Shown here piece after piece: positions 35,531-46,268 of a stretch of DNA of 64,000 nucleotides. The DNA is from Monodelphis domestica (lineage: Eukaryota > Chordata > Mammalia > Didelphimorphia > Didelphidae). A program made the translations under genes and the position numbers. Location: positions 13,851,255-13,915,254 of the forward strand of contig NC_077232.1 in the NCBI RefSeq assembly GCF_027887165.1. The letters run 5' to 3'. Under the pieces are notes generated by a model that did not search any database, had not been told where the DNA came from, and saw only the letters and a list, made by a program, of their open reading frames with translations. Within the stretch, counting starts at the first letter, position 1. Every line of letters starts with the position of its first letter.

Positions 35531-35639
35531 AAAGAATGCAAAATAAAAGAAAACAAGACAAATATGTAAGTGTTGTGAAAGAAGACAGATTGTTACACTG
35601 GAAAAAAAATCATGGAGAAAATTAAGCAAACAATGCATT

Positions 35640-36189
35640 CAAATTCCTTCAGTTCCTTTTAGCCACAAGATAGCTTTTGCTGGCATGAATCCTTGCATTG
35701 TTGATAACTGTTAATTCATTCATCATTGATTATCTGATATTATTACTGTTATTATTTGAAACTTACCAATTCTGTTCATTCTACTTTGCATCATTTCATA
35801 TGTTTTTCTAGGCTTTTCTGTGCTCATCGTTACCTTCACAATATTATTCTGTTAAAATCACATACTACAACTTATTCAGTCATTCGCCAATTGATGGACA
35901 GCTCAAGTTTCTAGTTCTTTGTCACCTCAAAAAGAATTGCTCTAAATATTTGTGCTTAGATATGCCCTTTCCCCCTGTCATTTATGTCTTTGCATACAGA
36001 CCTAACAATGATATTGCTATAGCTAAAGGTTATGCACATTTTATGACCCTCGGGCCATGGTTACAAATTACAGTGTATTAGTGTTTTTTTTTTTATCCAC
36101 ATCCTCTGCAAAACATCATTTTTCCTTTTATAAAATTAGTCAGTCTGATAGATATGAAATTGTACTTAACAGGTATCTTTTCTAACAAA
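35640..36189 (-). mobile_element. L1 3' UTR fragment (antisense)
   Basis: CAATTGATGGACAGCTCAAG, TTTCTAGTTCTTTGTCACC and GATATTGCTATAGCTAAAGG are the reverse of the L1 3' end seen on the plus strand near 14150-14400. It is interrupted at 36203 by a non-LTR element. Confidence 0.65.
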
Positions 36190-36202
36190 CTATTTCTTTA
36201 TT

Positions 36203-38106
36203 TGAGTGGAAAAGTCGGTGCACAGAGACACTCACACTCTTTCGGCATTGGAAGCCTTGGTCCAGTGGCACAAAAAGTCGTTACACCTGGAGACTTCCTT
36301 AGCTGCATTGGATGGCCCTGTTGTCTTTTGTGCTCCAACATGCCCTAAGCACTCCACAGTGCTTTGCTGCGTCACCATCTCAGCCATTGAACCTTCATAT
36401 TGGTTTCTTCCGCCTGTTCCACCGAAACAATCTTCACATGCTGGGTGAGCAAAGCCCTGGATCACCAGGGGTCGACCACCCGAATGGCTACCCTCACAAG
36501 GTTTGGCCAGCCTGTCAAAGCCGTTGCCCGGGGTGTGGCCGCTGCCGCATGCTAGCAGCTACTGGGAGCCACAAGTGAGGGCTGGGTGTCAGGTGGGGGT
36601 CAGAGGCTGGAGAGCTGACCTAGGGGGGCACGACAAGCCCTCCATACCAGAGATACTACCCCACCCATACACCCTGAATCACAATGTGTCTTCCAACCAG
36701 ATCGTAGCACCATCGACATGGTCTTCATGGTGAGGCAAATGCAGGAAAAATGCCTTGAGCAGAACCTTAGTCTCTACGTTGTCTTCATAGACTTGACAAA
36801 GGCGTTCGACACAGTGAACAGGGATGCATTGTGGGTGATCCTTAGCAAGCTTGGCTGCCCAGCAAAATTGGTCAAACTGATAAAACTCTTCATGTCAACA
36901 TGTCAGGGGAAGTCCTATCTGGTGGAGAGACTTCAGATCACTTCAACATCTCCAATGGCATGAAACAAGGCTGTGTCCTTGCCGAGTACTATTCAACCTA
37001 TACTTCACCTAAATATTACGACATGCTATAATGGATCTAGACCTGGGTGTCTACATCAAATACCGACTGGATGGCTCACTATTTGACCTTCGCTGCCTGA
37101 CTGCAAAAACAAAGACAACAGAGAGACTCATCCTGGAAGCTCTCTCGTAGATGACTGTGCTCTCATGGCCCACCAAGAAAATCATCTTCAAACCATTGTG
37201 GACAGGTTCTCCACCGCAACAAAACTGTTTGGCCTGACTATCAGCCTCAGCAAAACAGAGGTGCTGTTCCAACCTGCACCAGGGAGGCCAACTAACCAGC
37301 CGTGCATTACAATTGATGGCACACAGCTTTCTAATATCAACACTTTCAAGTACCTGGGTAGCAGCATCGCCAATGATGGGTCCCTAGACCATGAGATCAA
37401 TGCCAGCATCCAAAAGGCCAGCCAGGCACTTGGGCGGCTGCTCTCCAAATTCCTCCAACACAGAGGTGTAAGCACTGCGACGAAGCTCAAAGTATACAAC
37501 GCAGTGGTCCTCAGCTCGCTCCTGTATGGTTGTGAGACATGGACCCTGTACCAGAAGCACATGAAACAGCTGAAGCAATTCCACCAATGCTCTCTCCAGT
37601 CAATCATGAGGATCCGATGGCAGGACTGAATCACCAACCAGGAAGTCCTCGACAGAGCCAACTCCACCAGCATCGAAGTAATGGTCTGGACACGTCATCC
37701 GCATGGACCCACAGCGAATACCAAGACAGGTATTCTATGGTGAACTGTCAGCTGGACTCAGGAAACAAGGCCGGCCAAAGAGAAGATACAAGGATCAGCT
37801 AAAGTCCAACTTGAAGTGGGCTGGCATTACACCAAAGCAACTAGAACTCGCTGCCTCTGTCAGAAGCAGAGGTGAACCACATTAACCATGCTGCCACCAC
37901 CTTTGAAGATGAGCGATGTTGATGTCTTGCCGCTGCGCGTGAGCGCCGACACCAGGCCACAACTGCACCTCCCTTAACAACTGGTGTCCCATGCCCCATG
38001 TGCCACAAACTCTGCGCCTCAGCCTTTGGACTTCAAAGCCATATGAAGGTACACCGTAGATGAAAACGCACAAAGAAAGTCATTCTTGGTCCCCTAAAGA
38101 CTGCTA
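36203..38106 (+). mobile_element. Non-LTR retrotransposon with inverted 5' part
   Basis: One insertion flanked by a perfect 13-bp duplication CTATTTCTTTATT (36190-36202 and 38107-38119). The right part (about 36670-38106, plus) has reverse transcriptase remains: AFDTVNRDALWVILSKLG, DDCALMAHQ, FGLTISLSKTEV, NTFKYLGSSI, LLYGCETWTLYQKH, the C-terminal RIPRQVFYGEL, and a C2H2 finger (CPMC, 12 residues, then HMKVH) near 37987-38057. The left part (36203 to about 36668) is homologous to 43020-43490 and lies inverted. A 5' inversion inside one target duplication is the mark of twin priming. Stops and frameshifts are present. Confidence 0.9.
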
Positions 38107-38119
38107 CTATTTCTTTATT

Positions 38120-38453
38120 AAGGACTTAATATTTGCAAGACACTGTGTTAAGCTCTGGTGATACAAAGACTAAAAGAAATCCCCTACAAACCTGCTTCAA
38201 GAAGCACACCTTCCAGTAAGAGAGATAATACACAGACAAAACTGAACATACAATATATAAGCAAAGTATGGGATTTTCTTACAATATATGATTTTTCTAC
38301 CCCTAAACTGAGTTATTTCTCCATTCTCACATTTATTAATGCATTGATCTCTCAACTTTCTCCAAAGTATTTTTATTTATTTTGTATATATTTCATTTTA
38401 ATTATCTATTTACACATTTTCATTTAGTAAAATCCAAGATTCTTGCAGGAAAT
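38120..38453 (+). other. Flank of non-LTR element; possible L2-like 3' fragment
   Basis: AAGACACTGTGTTAAGCTCTGG and GATACAAAGACTAAAAG resemble the common 3' end of old L2/CR1-type elements. From 38245 to 38453 the sequence is AT-rich and nothing is recognised. Confidence 0.35.
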
Positions 38454-38460
38454 GACTGTC

Positions 38461-38666
38461 AAATTAAAAAAAAAAACACCTTCTTTACTGTCTTAGAATG
38501 AGTACTGGGTATTGGTTATAAAGAAGAAGAATGGTAAGGGCTAGGCAATGGAGATTAAGCGACTTGCCAGAGGTCACACAGCTAGGAAATGTCTGAGGTC
38601 AGATTTGAACCTAGGAACTCTCATCTCTAGGACTTGCTCTCAATCCACTGAGCAACCCAGCTCCCA
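38461..38666 (-). repeat. tRNA-derived marsupial SINE
   Basis: Same family and orientation as 33120-33322: tail oligo(A) run at the left, GATTTGAACC and CCACTGAGCAACCCAGCTCC at the right. Flanked by the 7-bp repeat GACTGTC (38454-38460, 38667-38673). Confidence 0.88.
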
Positions 38667-38704
38667 GACTGTCTCATTTTTGATGAAGAATTAATTTTTT
38701 TGCA

Positions 38705-38840
38705 AATCAGATGTTCTGTCTTAGAATTCATATCAGTTCCAAGGCAGAAGAGTGTTACTGGCTAGGCAATAGGGGTTACGTGATTTACCCCGGTTTAAAA
38801 AGCTAGAAAATGTTTAAGGCTGGATTTGAATTTAGAATTT
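38705..38840 (-). repeat. Older SINE fragment
   Basis: A more diverged copy of the same SINE (TTCCAAGGCAGAAGAGTG, GCTAGGCAATAGGGGTTA, GGATTTGAATTTAG), cut off at its head by the ERV-B LTR starting at 38841. Confidence 0.7.
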
Positions 38841-39713
38841 TGTGTACTTCTTTAATGATTGTAACAATGACGGTGCTTAGCTATTCCTTCATTGGGAAGA
38901 TTGAATTGTAATCCCCAGTCTATTTTTAGATTTTAATCCCCAAAAGTGTTATCTCAGTATTTAAAGTAGATCTACCCATTTTAAATACAAAAAGGTGTGA
39001 ACTGACTATGAAAGGTACAAACTAACTCATAAAGGTTGGAACTAACTACAAATGGTATGATATAACCAAAAAAAGGTATAATCTAACCCAAAAAGGTGTG
39101 AAAACCCATTTCATACATTGAGTGAGCAGTCCTAGAAAGGAGCGTCTGCTGTGATTGGTAGATGTGAAATTTAGGGCAGGTGACACAAGAGGAAAAGGTC
39201 TTTAAATAGAGGAAATAAAGACTGGAGATATAGATCCTCTGACGCTGAGTTAGACTAGAAGAAGAATCAGTCACTCAGAGTCTGAAGTCTGGAAGACAAA
39301 CACTTGAGGAGAGTCTAAAAGAAAGACATTAAGGCTTGGAGTGAAGACAATTGGCTGTGGAACTGGACCCCTAGAGGAGCTCCTGCAGGAGACCTCAGAA
39401 TGTTTTCCTTTTAGAATGTCACCATGGTAAGTGAAAGGCTGACTTAGTTTCCCTGCCTTTTTGGATGTTTGAACCTCTGAGAAAGGCCCATTGTCTTGAG
39501 ACTCCTTTCCCTGAATAGGGCCTTAGAATTTCTACCTGGCTCTGAGGAAGCCGAAGCTTGCTCTCTCTCTCCCCTCTTCTCTCTTCCTTAATATCTTCCC
39601 TCTATTGTACAATAAACTACCATAAATTCCATTCTACTTAAATAATACATTTTGGGATTTAGAAATTAAATCCCTGGTGACTGCCAAATTTAATATTAAG
39701 TCCAACCATAACA
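38841..39713 (+). repeat. ERV-B 5' LTR
   Basis: Starts TGTGTACTTC, ends AACCATAACA. It contains CTTTAAATAGAGG near 39198 (TATA-like) and ACAATAAACTACC near 39609 (polyadenylation signal). Its interior parallels the minus LTRs at 40728-41535 and 20822-21729. Followed by a putative primer-binding site. Confidence 0.78.
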
Positions 39714-39726
39714 AATTTAACAATTA

Positions 39727-39745
39727 ATTTGGCTGACTGCTTTGG
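39727..39745 (+). promoter_or_regulatory. Putative primer-binding site of ERV-B
   Basis: TTTGGCTGACTGCTTTGG lies 13 bases after the LTR end and shares its first ten bases with the equivalent site of ERV-A. The primer tRNA is not identified. Confidence 0.4.
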
Positions 39746-40095
39746 TTGTGACAAAAGATCCTCAATCTTCTAAACTTTCCTAAACTTTTCCTTTACTGTG
39801 GCTATCCCTACGACAGATTTCAATAGCTTATTTTGAATCTACACAAATCAGCTGAAGAGGTAAGTTTGCTGTTTCTAATTCTCCTTTGCCTTAGGGAACA
39901 AACAACCCAATTAACCAATCCTCACTGACAATACTAACTGGCTGGACTGCTCTTATGTAGCAGTTAGAAAATCCTGGAGAAAGGGGCCCAGCTAGAGAGA
40001 GTGATTGTATTAAATTTTAGCCCTGCCTTACTCTACCTTTTCACACAAAAGAATTGATTGTATTAAGGCAGTGAATAGGACCACACCCAAACATG

Positions 40096-40524
40096 GTACA
40101 AATGTGGTTAGAGCCAGCACACAACTTATTAACAACTGGCTTTTCAGTAAAATGACCAAAATTGGAAAATGTTCTTTGTCTATTTCATAATCCAAGAGAA
40201 TGTATACTCTGCATTGCTCCTGGTTGGGATTTTAATTGTTGATGCTTTAAGATTATATATGTTTTTCTCTAAGAGAGATCTGGAAAATACTACACATAAG
40301 CTAGAGAATCAGATAAGAGATTCAGGTCAGTCTCCTCTTGAAAACCCCATTTCTTGTTCAAACCAACCAATTACTGCTTCTACTACTCAACAAAATGTGG
40401 AACTAAATACTCAGCTTGAATTTATAGAGGAAAGTTTTGGGGAGCTCATAGCTTTTATGAAAATCATTAAAAGGGACTCAATAACATCCCAGAATCAGAG
40501 TGACTTATCTCTCCATAATTCCTA
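40096..40524 (+). pseudogene. ERV-B gag N-terminus with hydrophobic helices
   Basis: Open from 40169 to 40524 (118 residues): hydrophobic VYSALLLVGILIVDALRLYMF, then SKRDLENTTHKLENQI, then a polar linker and a matrix-like helix (LEFIEESFGELIAFMKII) ending SDLSLHNS. Upstream, in another frame, MVQMWLEPAHNLL at 40096 aligns with the ERV-A start (QPVHDVFKNW), so a small frameshift lies near 40150. Every segment has its counterpart in ERV-A at 8496-8047. Likely the membrane-targeting start of Gag; inferred from position and hydrophobicity only. Confidence 0.7.
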
Positions 40525-40727
40525 ATTATCAGAATCTCTGTCCCCCTCCCATCTATAAAATATGGCACCTAATTCACAAACTATACCCTCCTATACCCAA
40601 CTTATTCCTACCCCTACTATCCAACCCACTCCTCCCCCACCAATGCTGTCTGCCCACCCTCACCACTGTTTCATTTAAAAGAGTTGTTGCCATGACCTGT
40701 GGCAGTTAAAAATGTTTTTCCTTAAAT

Positions 40728-42004
40728 TGTGACCATGAAAATATGGTTTCAAGACAGTGTCTTGAGTTAAATCAAAATATAAAGTGGTCGCCAGGGAAAA
40801 TTCCCAAATATTAAATATACCCAAGTCACTGGGTTTTTATGGAGATTTTAATTAATACAAATGAGGAATTAATGAATGGGAGAGAGAGTAAGAAGAAATA
40901 ATGAGAAAAGGGCTAGACCAGCATAGGCCATCCTAGGCCAGCCTAGGCTGAAGTCCTAAGAGAGAGATCAGTTGGTCTTTAATCCACTCACCACAAGTTT
41001 TTGTCCCAAGCAAGATTTTAGTGTTCAGACACCCAGCAGTACAGCTCAGCTCCACTTCAGCTTCCAAGGCTCAATTTTTTTCCTTTTAAAGAAAATTTTC
41101 TCCTATGTCACCTCCCCTAAGTTCTCACATCTACCAATCACAGTAGACGTTTTCCAAAGGACAGACCAGTCTTAATTCACACCTAAGTAGACTAAACTTT
41201 TGAGTAATTCTAACCTCTTTGCCCCCTGCAAGTTTGCAAGTTGCCTGACCTTCATAGGTACTTAGTACCTTCCTAAAAATAGACATAGCTTATAGGTACT
41301 TAGCACCTTCCTAAAAATAGACTTAGCTTAAGGCTTTTGCTTCACTATAAGTATGAGTTAAGTACTTTTCATTGTTCAGTAAAGAGTTTACCACTTTATC
41401 TTCCCCTAAAGTATGCTTAAGTATGGGTGGAGCAGAGTTCTCACATTCCTGATCTAAGTCCCTTCATTGTTTAAAATGGGGAATGGTCTTAACCAAGTGT
41501 TCTGAAGTAGGGTCTGAGAATTTTTAAGATTCACAATCCCCCCTGATGATCATTGGGAGACTAGTTTCCCCATTGATCATTTAACATAATCATCTTGTAG
41601 TCCTAAATGCACTTCTAACTACACATGCATACAATATTCAATTTTCTAAGAGGAAATTAAAGTAGTGAGGGAGGGAGTAGAAAAGAAAGAAAAACCAATG
41701 TTTTGCTATGTGCATTGACAGAAAGCCAAATTAGAGGCAGTCCCTTTTGGCATGAAAATGTACATTTACAATAAATGTTCAATCAAACTTCAGTTCAATC
41801 AACCATATCCAAAGTTCATTCTTGATCTTCTTGATGTAGGGTAGGTTTTCTGGCATATTTCTGTATCAGTTCATTCTCTGGATTTCCTCTGGATTTAGGA
41901 GTTTATCAAACTTCTTCCTTGAAGATCTTTTCTAGAAAAAAAAATCAAAATCTTGGATTTTTATGAAATTCAATCTCAAACAAAAAAAATCAAAAATATT
42001 GGAT
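40728..42004 (-). mobile_element. Antisense ERV-B-group LTR with 3' block inside ERV-B gag
   Basis: LTR 40728-41535 (TGTGACC to TTCACA), followed by CCCCCC (polypurine tract in reverse) and about 470 bp of the shared 3' non-coding block (GAGGCAGTCCCTTTTGGCAT near 41733). It breaks the proline-rich part of ERV-B gag. There is no second LTR. The 3' block it carries corresponds to the part missing from the 3' end of ERV-B itself. Confidence 0.72.
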
Positions 42005-42918
42005 TCTAAATTAAAATACACCACCCTAACCTCATACCCAACCCATTCATCCTGTCCCAACCCCTCTTCATCTTCCCCTTAGCCCCTTCTTCCTTTTGCC
42101 CTCCTTCCCACCCTGCCCAAAACATTTCCCATAGTGCTCCTACCTCTCTTCTTTCTGGAACTATGGGTTCACAACATCCCTCCCTCAGCTTGCCCACCCC
42201 TTCCCCTTCTCTTACCTACCTAATTAAAAATGGAGCAAGAAGCCTAGAGACAAAAACAAGAAAAAGTTCAGATAGAAGTTTATTTCTTCTAAAGAAAATT
42301 CCAACTTTCAATAAAAATTGGAACTTAGTATCTATAAGACAACATATACATTTCAGTCCTGAGGATTTAATTAATTCAAAGAAGAGCTTCACACATTCAA
42401 GGAAGATCCAATATTCAATAGATTGGAGAACATATTCAAAAATTTGACCCCACTTGGATATATATTGAAAATTTATTAGAAAAATTTCTGAAAAAAAGAG
42501 AGGAAAATAATGTCATCTCTTTGGCTAACAAGAATTAAGTTAAGGGAGCAAATTATTGGCCAACCAAGTTTCCACATTGGAACCCAAATTTTGAAAAGGA
42601 TTATACAAAACTAAACCAGCCCAGAGAAACATTATTGACAGCCATGAGAGTGTGCTCTGATAGACCAGATTCATGGCCTAAATTAGAAAGCACCAAACGA
42701 GAAATAGATGAGACTCCATCCCAGTTTATGGATAGACATAGATGTGGGGAAAATATATATGCACTTTGAACTATCCAGAAAAAGAGACATTAGACAAATA
42801 CATAAACAATTCAGTAAGAATTATTGTTCATTGGTAAAAGACTACTTTAAAACAAGCTTCCCTAAATGGGACTTTATGGACATTAAAGAATTGAGGAGAG
42901 TAGCAGTCAACATTTATA
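42005..42918 (+). pseudogene. ERV-B gag: proline-rich region and capsid (broken)
   Basis: Proline-rich stretch at 42005-42220, then capsid: KIPTFNKNWNLVSIRQH (about 42293), TWIYIENLLEKFLKKREEN (about 42450), PHWNPNF (about 42575) and TPSQFMDRHR (about 42715), the last in the region after the major homology segment. The frame changes several times. These parallel ERV-A capsid at 7320-7730 one to one. The frame ends at the DIKELRRVA helix, where a 582-bp insertion begins. Confidence 0.82.
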
Positions 42919-43500
42919 GTAGTAGTCTCCTGGTAACCGAGGATGATGATTGTCTTTGTGCGCTTTCATCTATGATGTAGATGAGTGTGCACAAAAACAC
43001 TTGTGCATGAAGGAGATTTAAGTGGAAAACTCGATGCACAGAGACAGTCCCACTCTCTCGGCATTGGAAGCCTGGGTCCAGTGGCACGAAAAATTGTTAC
43101 ACCTGGAGACTTCCTCAGCTGCATTGGATGGCCATGTTGTTTTTTGTGCTCCAACACGCCCTAAGCACTCCACAGTACTTTGCTGCGTCGCCATCTCAGC
43201 CTTTGAACCTTCTTATTGGTTTCTTCCATCTGTTCGGCCAAAGTAGTCTTCACATGCTGGGTGAGCAAAGCCCTGGTTCACCAGGGGTCAATGACCCAAA
43301 GGCTACTCTCACAAGGTTTAGCCAGCCTGTCGAAGCCTTTGCCCAGGGTGTGGCTGCTGCCACATGGTAGCAGCTACTAGGAGCCACAAATGAGAGCTGG
43401 GTGTCAGGTGAGGGTAAGAGGTTGGAGAGCTGCCCTAGAAGGGCATGACAAGCCCTCTATACCAGAGATACTACTCCTCCATGAGCACCCAATATACTCC
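42919..43500 (-). mobile_element. Short non-autonomous derivative of the non-LTR element
   Basis: 582 bp flanked by ACATTTATA at 42910-42918 and 43501-43509. Minus orientation: its 3' end (about 42919-42985, reverse GCGCACAAAGACAATCATCA) matches the 3' end of the retrotransposon near 25280-25310, and its body (43020-43490) matches the inverted 5' segment at 36203-36668. Thus it joins the 5' region directly to the 3' tail with all coding sequence missing. No open frame is meaningful. Confidence 0.8.
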
Positions 43501-43509
43501 ACATTTATA

Positions 43510-43920
43510 AGGGCATAAGAAAAAGACATGCCGAAAACAGTAAATCAGTTGAAGTTTTACTGAAAGAAATAGAAATGTTAAAAAGAAAACAGAAAAATTA
43601 GGGAGAAACCATAACCCCTTTGCAGTAATCCACAGATAAATCAGTAAGATTCCTTTACTGTGGAAGAAGACTCGATGTAATGATGGTCTTTAAGAACTGG
43701 CTATAGGAAAAAAGAAATAATAACAACTTTAGAAATAATAACTATAGAAATGACTAAAGATCATAGAAATTACAACTTTAGGAGTGATAGAAATAACTAT
43801 AATGACTATAGGGATCAAAATTTTAGAAATCAAAATTATAGAAACAGAAATTGGGAAAATGACAGTGCTCAAACTGAGACAAAAGGACATACAAAATGAA
43901 ATACCAAACAATATATAAAA
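43510..43920 (+). pseudogene. ERV-B gag: nucleocapsid (broken)
   Basis: Continues the frame cut at 42918: IRKRHAENSKSVEVLLKEIE, a Lys-rich helix, then a decayed zinc knuckle region (FLYCGRR) and an Asn/Arg-rich tail (EKRNNN, then AGAAAT-type repeats to 43860). It matches ERV-A 6729-7000. The knuckle has lost its first Cys and final His. Confidence 0.72.
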
Positions 43921-44409
43921 AATTGAGTTCATCCAAAAAATACTTAGGGTGCTTCTACTCCTCTATATTGGGCAGAAGGTGGTGACCCTTAGAACTCTAT
44001 TATTTATTGTTCATATCAACCCTTTTCAGTTTTGTCTCCCCTCCGAATAGTAGCAAAAAAGAAAAAAAATGGATTTTTAAAAAATACAGTATCTCTGTGA
44101 CTGATTATACTTTTTGTTGATAATGAATAATTGACTATATGGATGGTATCTAACAATTGATTATGATAAGACTTCCCTATTGATGGATCTCTACTATTGA
44201 ACTTTATTTGTTCCATACAATATTTTACTTTTTTTTTCTTTCTCCCAATTTTTCCAGATTTCAAGCACATGTAATTGAATTGAAAACATTTTTTAACTAT
44301 TTTTGATTTTTTCAATGGGCTAAGATATCCTTTTGCTTAGCATACTATAATAGTTTTAGACTATGGAAACCTTCCACTTATGGATAAATATTATGAGACT
44401 GTGATTTAT
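43921..44409. other. No gene recognised (within ERV-B)
   Basis: AT-rich sequence between nucleocapsid and the 3' block. No protease, RT or integrase motif is seen in six frames, so pol is deleted or replaced here. Confidence 0.4.
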
Positions 44410-44937
44410 GATGGTCTCTGATTCTATGGATATGGAAATAAGAAAAGGAGCAGAGACTTTATCTACATAGTGGCATAGAAGCCCAGATTTAACCTGAAAA
44501 GTGCCAAAAGAGCACATAGGTCAAGAGAAATCAATCCATATAGGATTGATGAACTTCTACACCATTATAAAAGGACTTGAACCTAGTGTGAGATTCGAGG
44601 TTGAGGCTCTTGACATATGTTAAGACATAGGGTTCCTTTAACCACACTCCTTGAAAAATATTTTTCTGTGAAAGTACCCATCAATTGATTAGTCTGGCTC
44701 ACCAATCCCTGAGAAATTACAAAAATATCAGACCAGGAAATGACACTTTCCTTTTTTACATGAAAATCTTGTTTTTCTTTTTTCTCTGGTATAGTATGGC
44801 AACTTCCTGTAGTCCTGACTTATAATGGGTAAATACAAGATTACTGTAATTTTTTCCCAAAGATTTGTAGAATAAAAATAACTTTCATTGGACTCTAATA
44901 CAAGCATCTATTATGAATTTACTGAGGAAATCAAATA
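44410..44937 (+). mobile_element. ERV-B 3' non-coding block (sense)
   Basis: Reverse complement of 17715-18190: TTTATCTACATAGTGGCATA, GAAGCCCAGATTTAACCTGA, TAGTGTGAGATTCGAGG and TATAATGGGTAAATACAAGA all have counterparts there. It ends where antisense L1 starts, without an LTR. Confidence 0.7.
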
Positions 44938-45242
44938 ATTTTGGTAGAATTGTCATTTTTATTATATTAGTTCACCCTACCTATTAGCAATTAATGTTTT
45001 TCTGATTGTTTATATCAGATTTTGTTTATGTGAAAAGTGTTTTATAATTGCTTTCATATCATTCCTGTGTTTGACTTGACAAGTAGATTATCAAATATTT
45101 TGTTTAGAGTGTTTTTAAGTTGAATTTCACTTTCTAACTTTCATTGCTGGACACTGTTGTTAATATATAGAAATACTAATGATTTATGTGGATTTATTTT
45201 GTAAACTGCAAATATACTAAAGTTATTAATTATTTCAACTAG
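44938..45242 (-). mobile_element. L1 ORF2 fragment (antisense), left part
   Basis: GGTAGAATTGTCATTTTTAT and TAGTTCACCCTACCTATTAG parallel 25450-25720. Interrupted by the insertion at 45243-46268. Confidence 0.65.
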
Positions 45243-46268
45243 TTTTTTTTTATATTTTAAAAGTTTTATTAATAATAATTAGGGCAAAAGAACTGCCTGA
45301 TTTCAGCCTGGTCACAGGTCCAAAAAGAGAGAGGGGGGGAGGAGTTAAAGCCACTTAAATACAATCATGCAAAATGCGGGGACACAGGAAAAGGGAATTT
45401 TGGGAAATCCTAAGGGACTTCTGGGGGATAAAGTCCAAAGGCTCAAAATCTCCATTTATACATACCCCCATGATCCTATTGGGAAACCAGTTTCCCCCAA
45501 AGGATCATGGAAACATAATCAACTTAAAAATCACAAGAATTTGTGGATAAAAGGAAAAGAGAACAAAACAAATGATTACTAGGTTGACAAAAAGCCAATT
45601 TGGGGGCAGTCCCCTTAGACATAAGAGTATACATTCAAAACAAAGGCATTTCAACACCCTAAAATTCAATTCACATCCCAAAGTCCACTCTGGATCTTCT
45701 GGTGCAACATGTGGTCTTTGCAGTCATCTATCTTCAGGGTGCATTCTCGATTCTGGGAGGTAGCAAGTTTCTTATCCTAAAATTGCTCAAATTTAAATAA
45801 AAGACAAGAGGACTTGAACTTATTTGGGGTTTGAGTTTGCAGCTGTTTAACACATGTTAAAGGCAGGTCTTCCTTGTCCCACATTCTACCTAGTATCTCA
45901 AATTTGACTCCTACCTGGCTCCTATAATGTAGTTCCTTTTCTGTCTTTCATGGTGTGGCAAACTTTCTATTGTCCTGGCTACTAATTGGGTAAAGGCATA
46001 CTTGCTTAAATCATTTTAATTGGGCCCTGATTCAATTATTATATATTTGTTTTTCCTTTACTTAGATTTTTTAAGACAAAAGACTTTTACATTTTGTATT
46101 TCATTGACAAGTTATTTTTTCACCTTTATTTGGATTTTTTCCTGTTTTTGATTTTCTTTTGCAAATTGATTCATATACCTCATAACTCAGTCATGTATCC
46201 CTGAGTGATCCCTGTGTTTGTTATTATTCACCTCAGGGAGGAAGACATTGTTGTGAACTTTTATTTAA
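45243..46268 (-). mobile_element. Reverse-transcribed ERV-C transcript with 5' inversion
   Basis: Flanked by ATTTCAACTAG (45232-45242 and 46269-46279; up to 16 bp if the following Ts are counted). The left end is oligo(T), then on the minus strand an AATAAA about 15 bases before the tail: a polyadenylated end inside the LTR, lacking U5. The left part (to about 45800) is antisense and matches 18660-19350. The right part (about 45805-46260) is in the opposite orientation and matches 19830-19382. Tail, long duplication and 5' inversion indicate L1-type target-primed reverse transcription, not integrase. Confidence 0.8.

Larger units (their letters stand above)
38841..44937 (+). mobile_element. 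ERV-B provirus remnant (LTR, gag, 3' end; pol lost)
   Basis: Plus-strand relative of ERV-A. Order: 5' LTR, leader, gag N-terminus with hydrophobic segments (40100-40524), proline-rich region, an antisense LTR plus 3' block (40728-42004), gag capsid (42230-42900), nucleocapsid split by a short non-LTR insertion (42919-43500), unassigned sequence, then a sense 3' non-coding block (44410-44937) that ends against antisense L1. No protease, RT or integrase is recognised, and no 3' LTR lies at the expected end. Confidence 0.78.
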
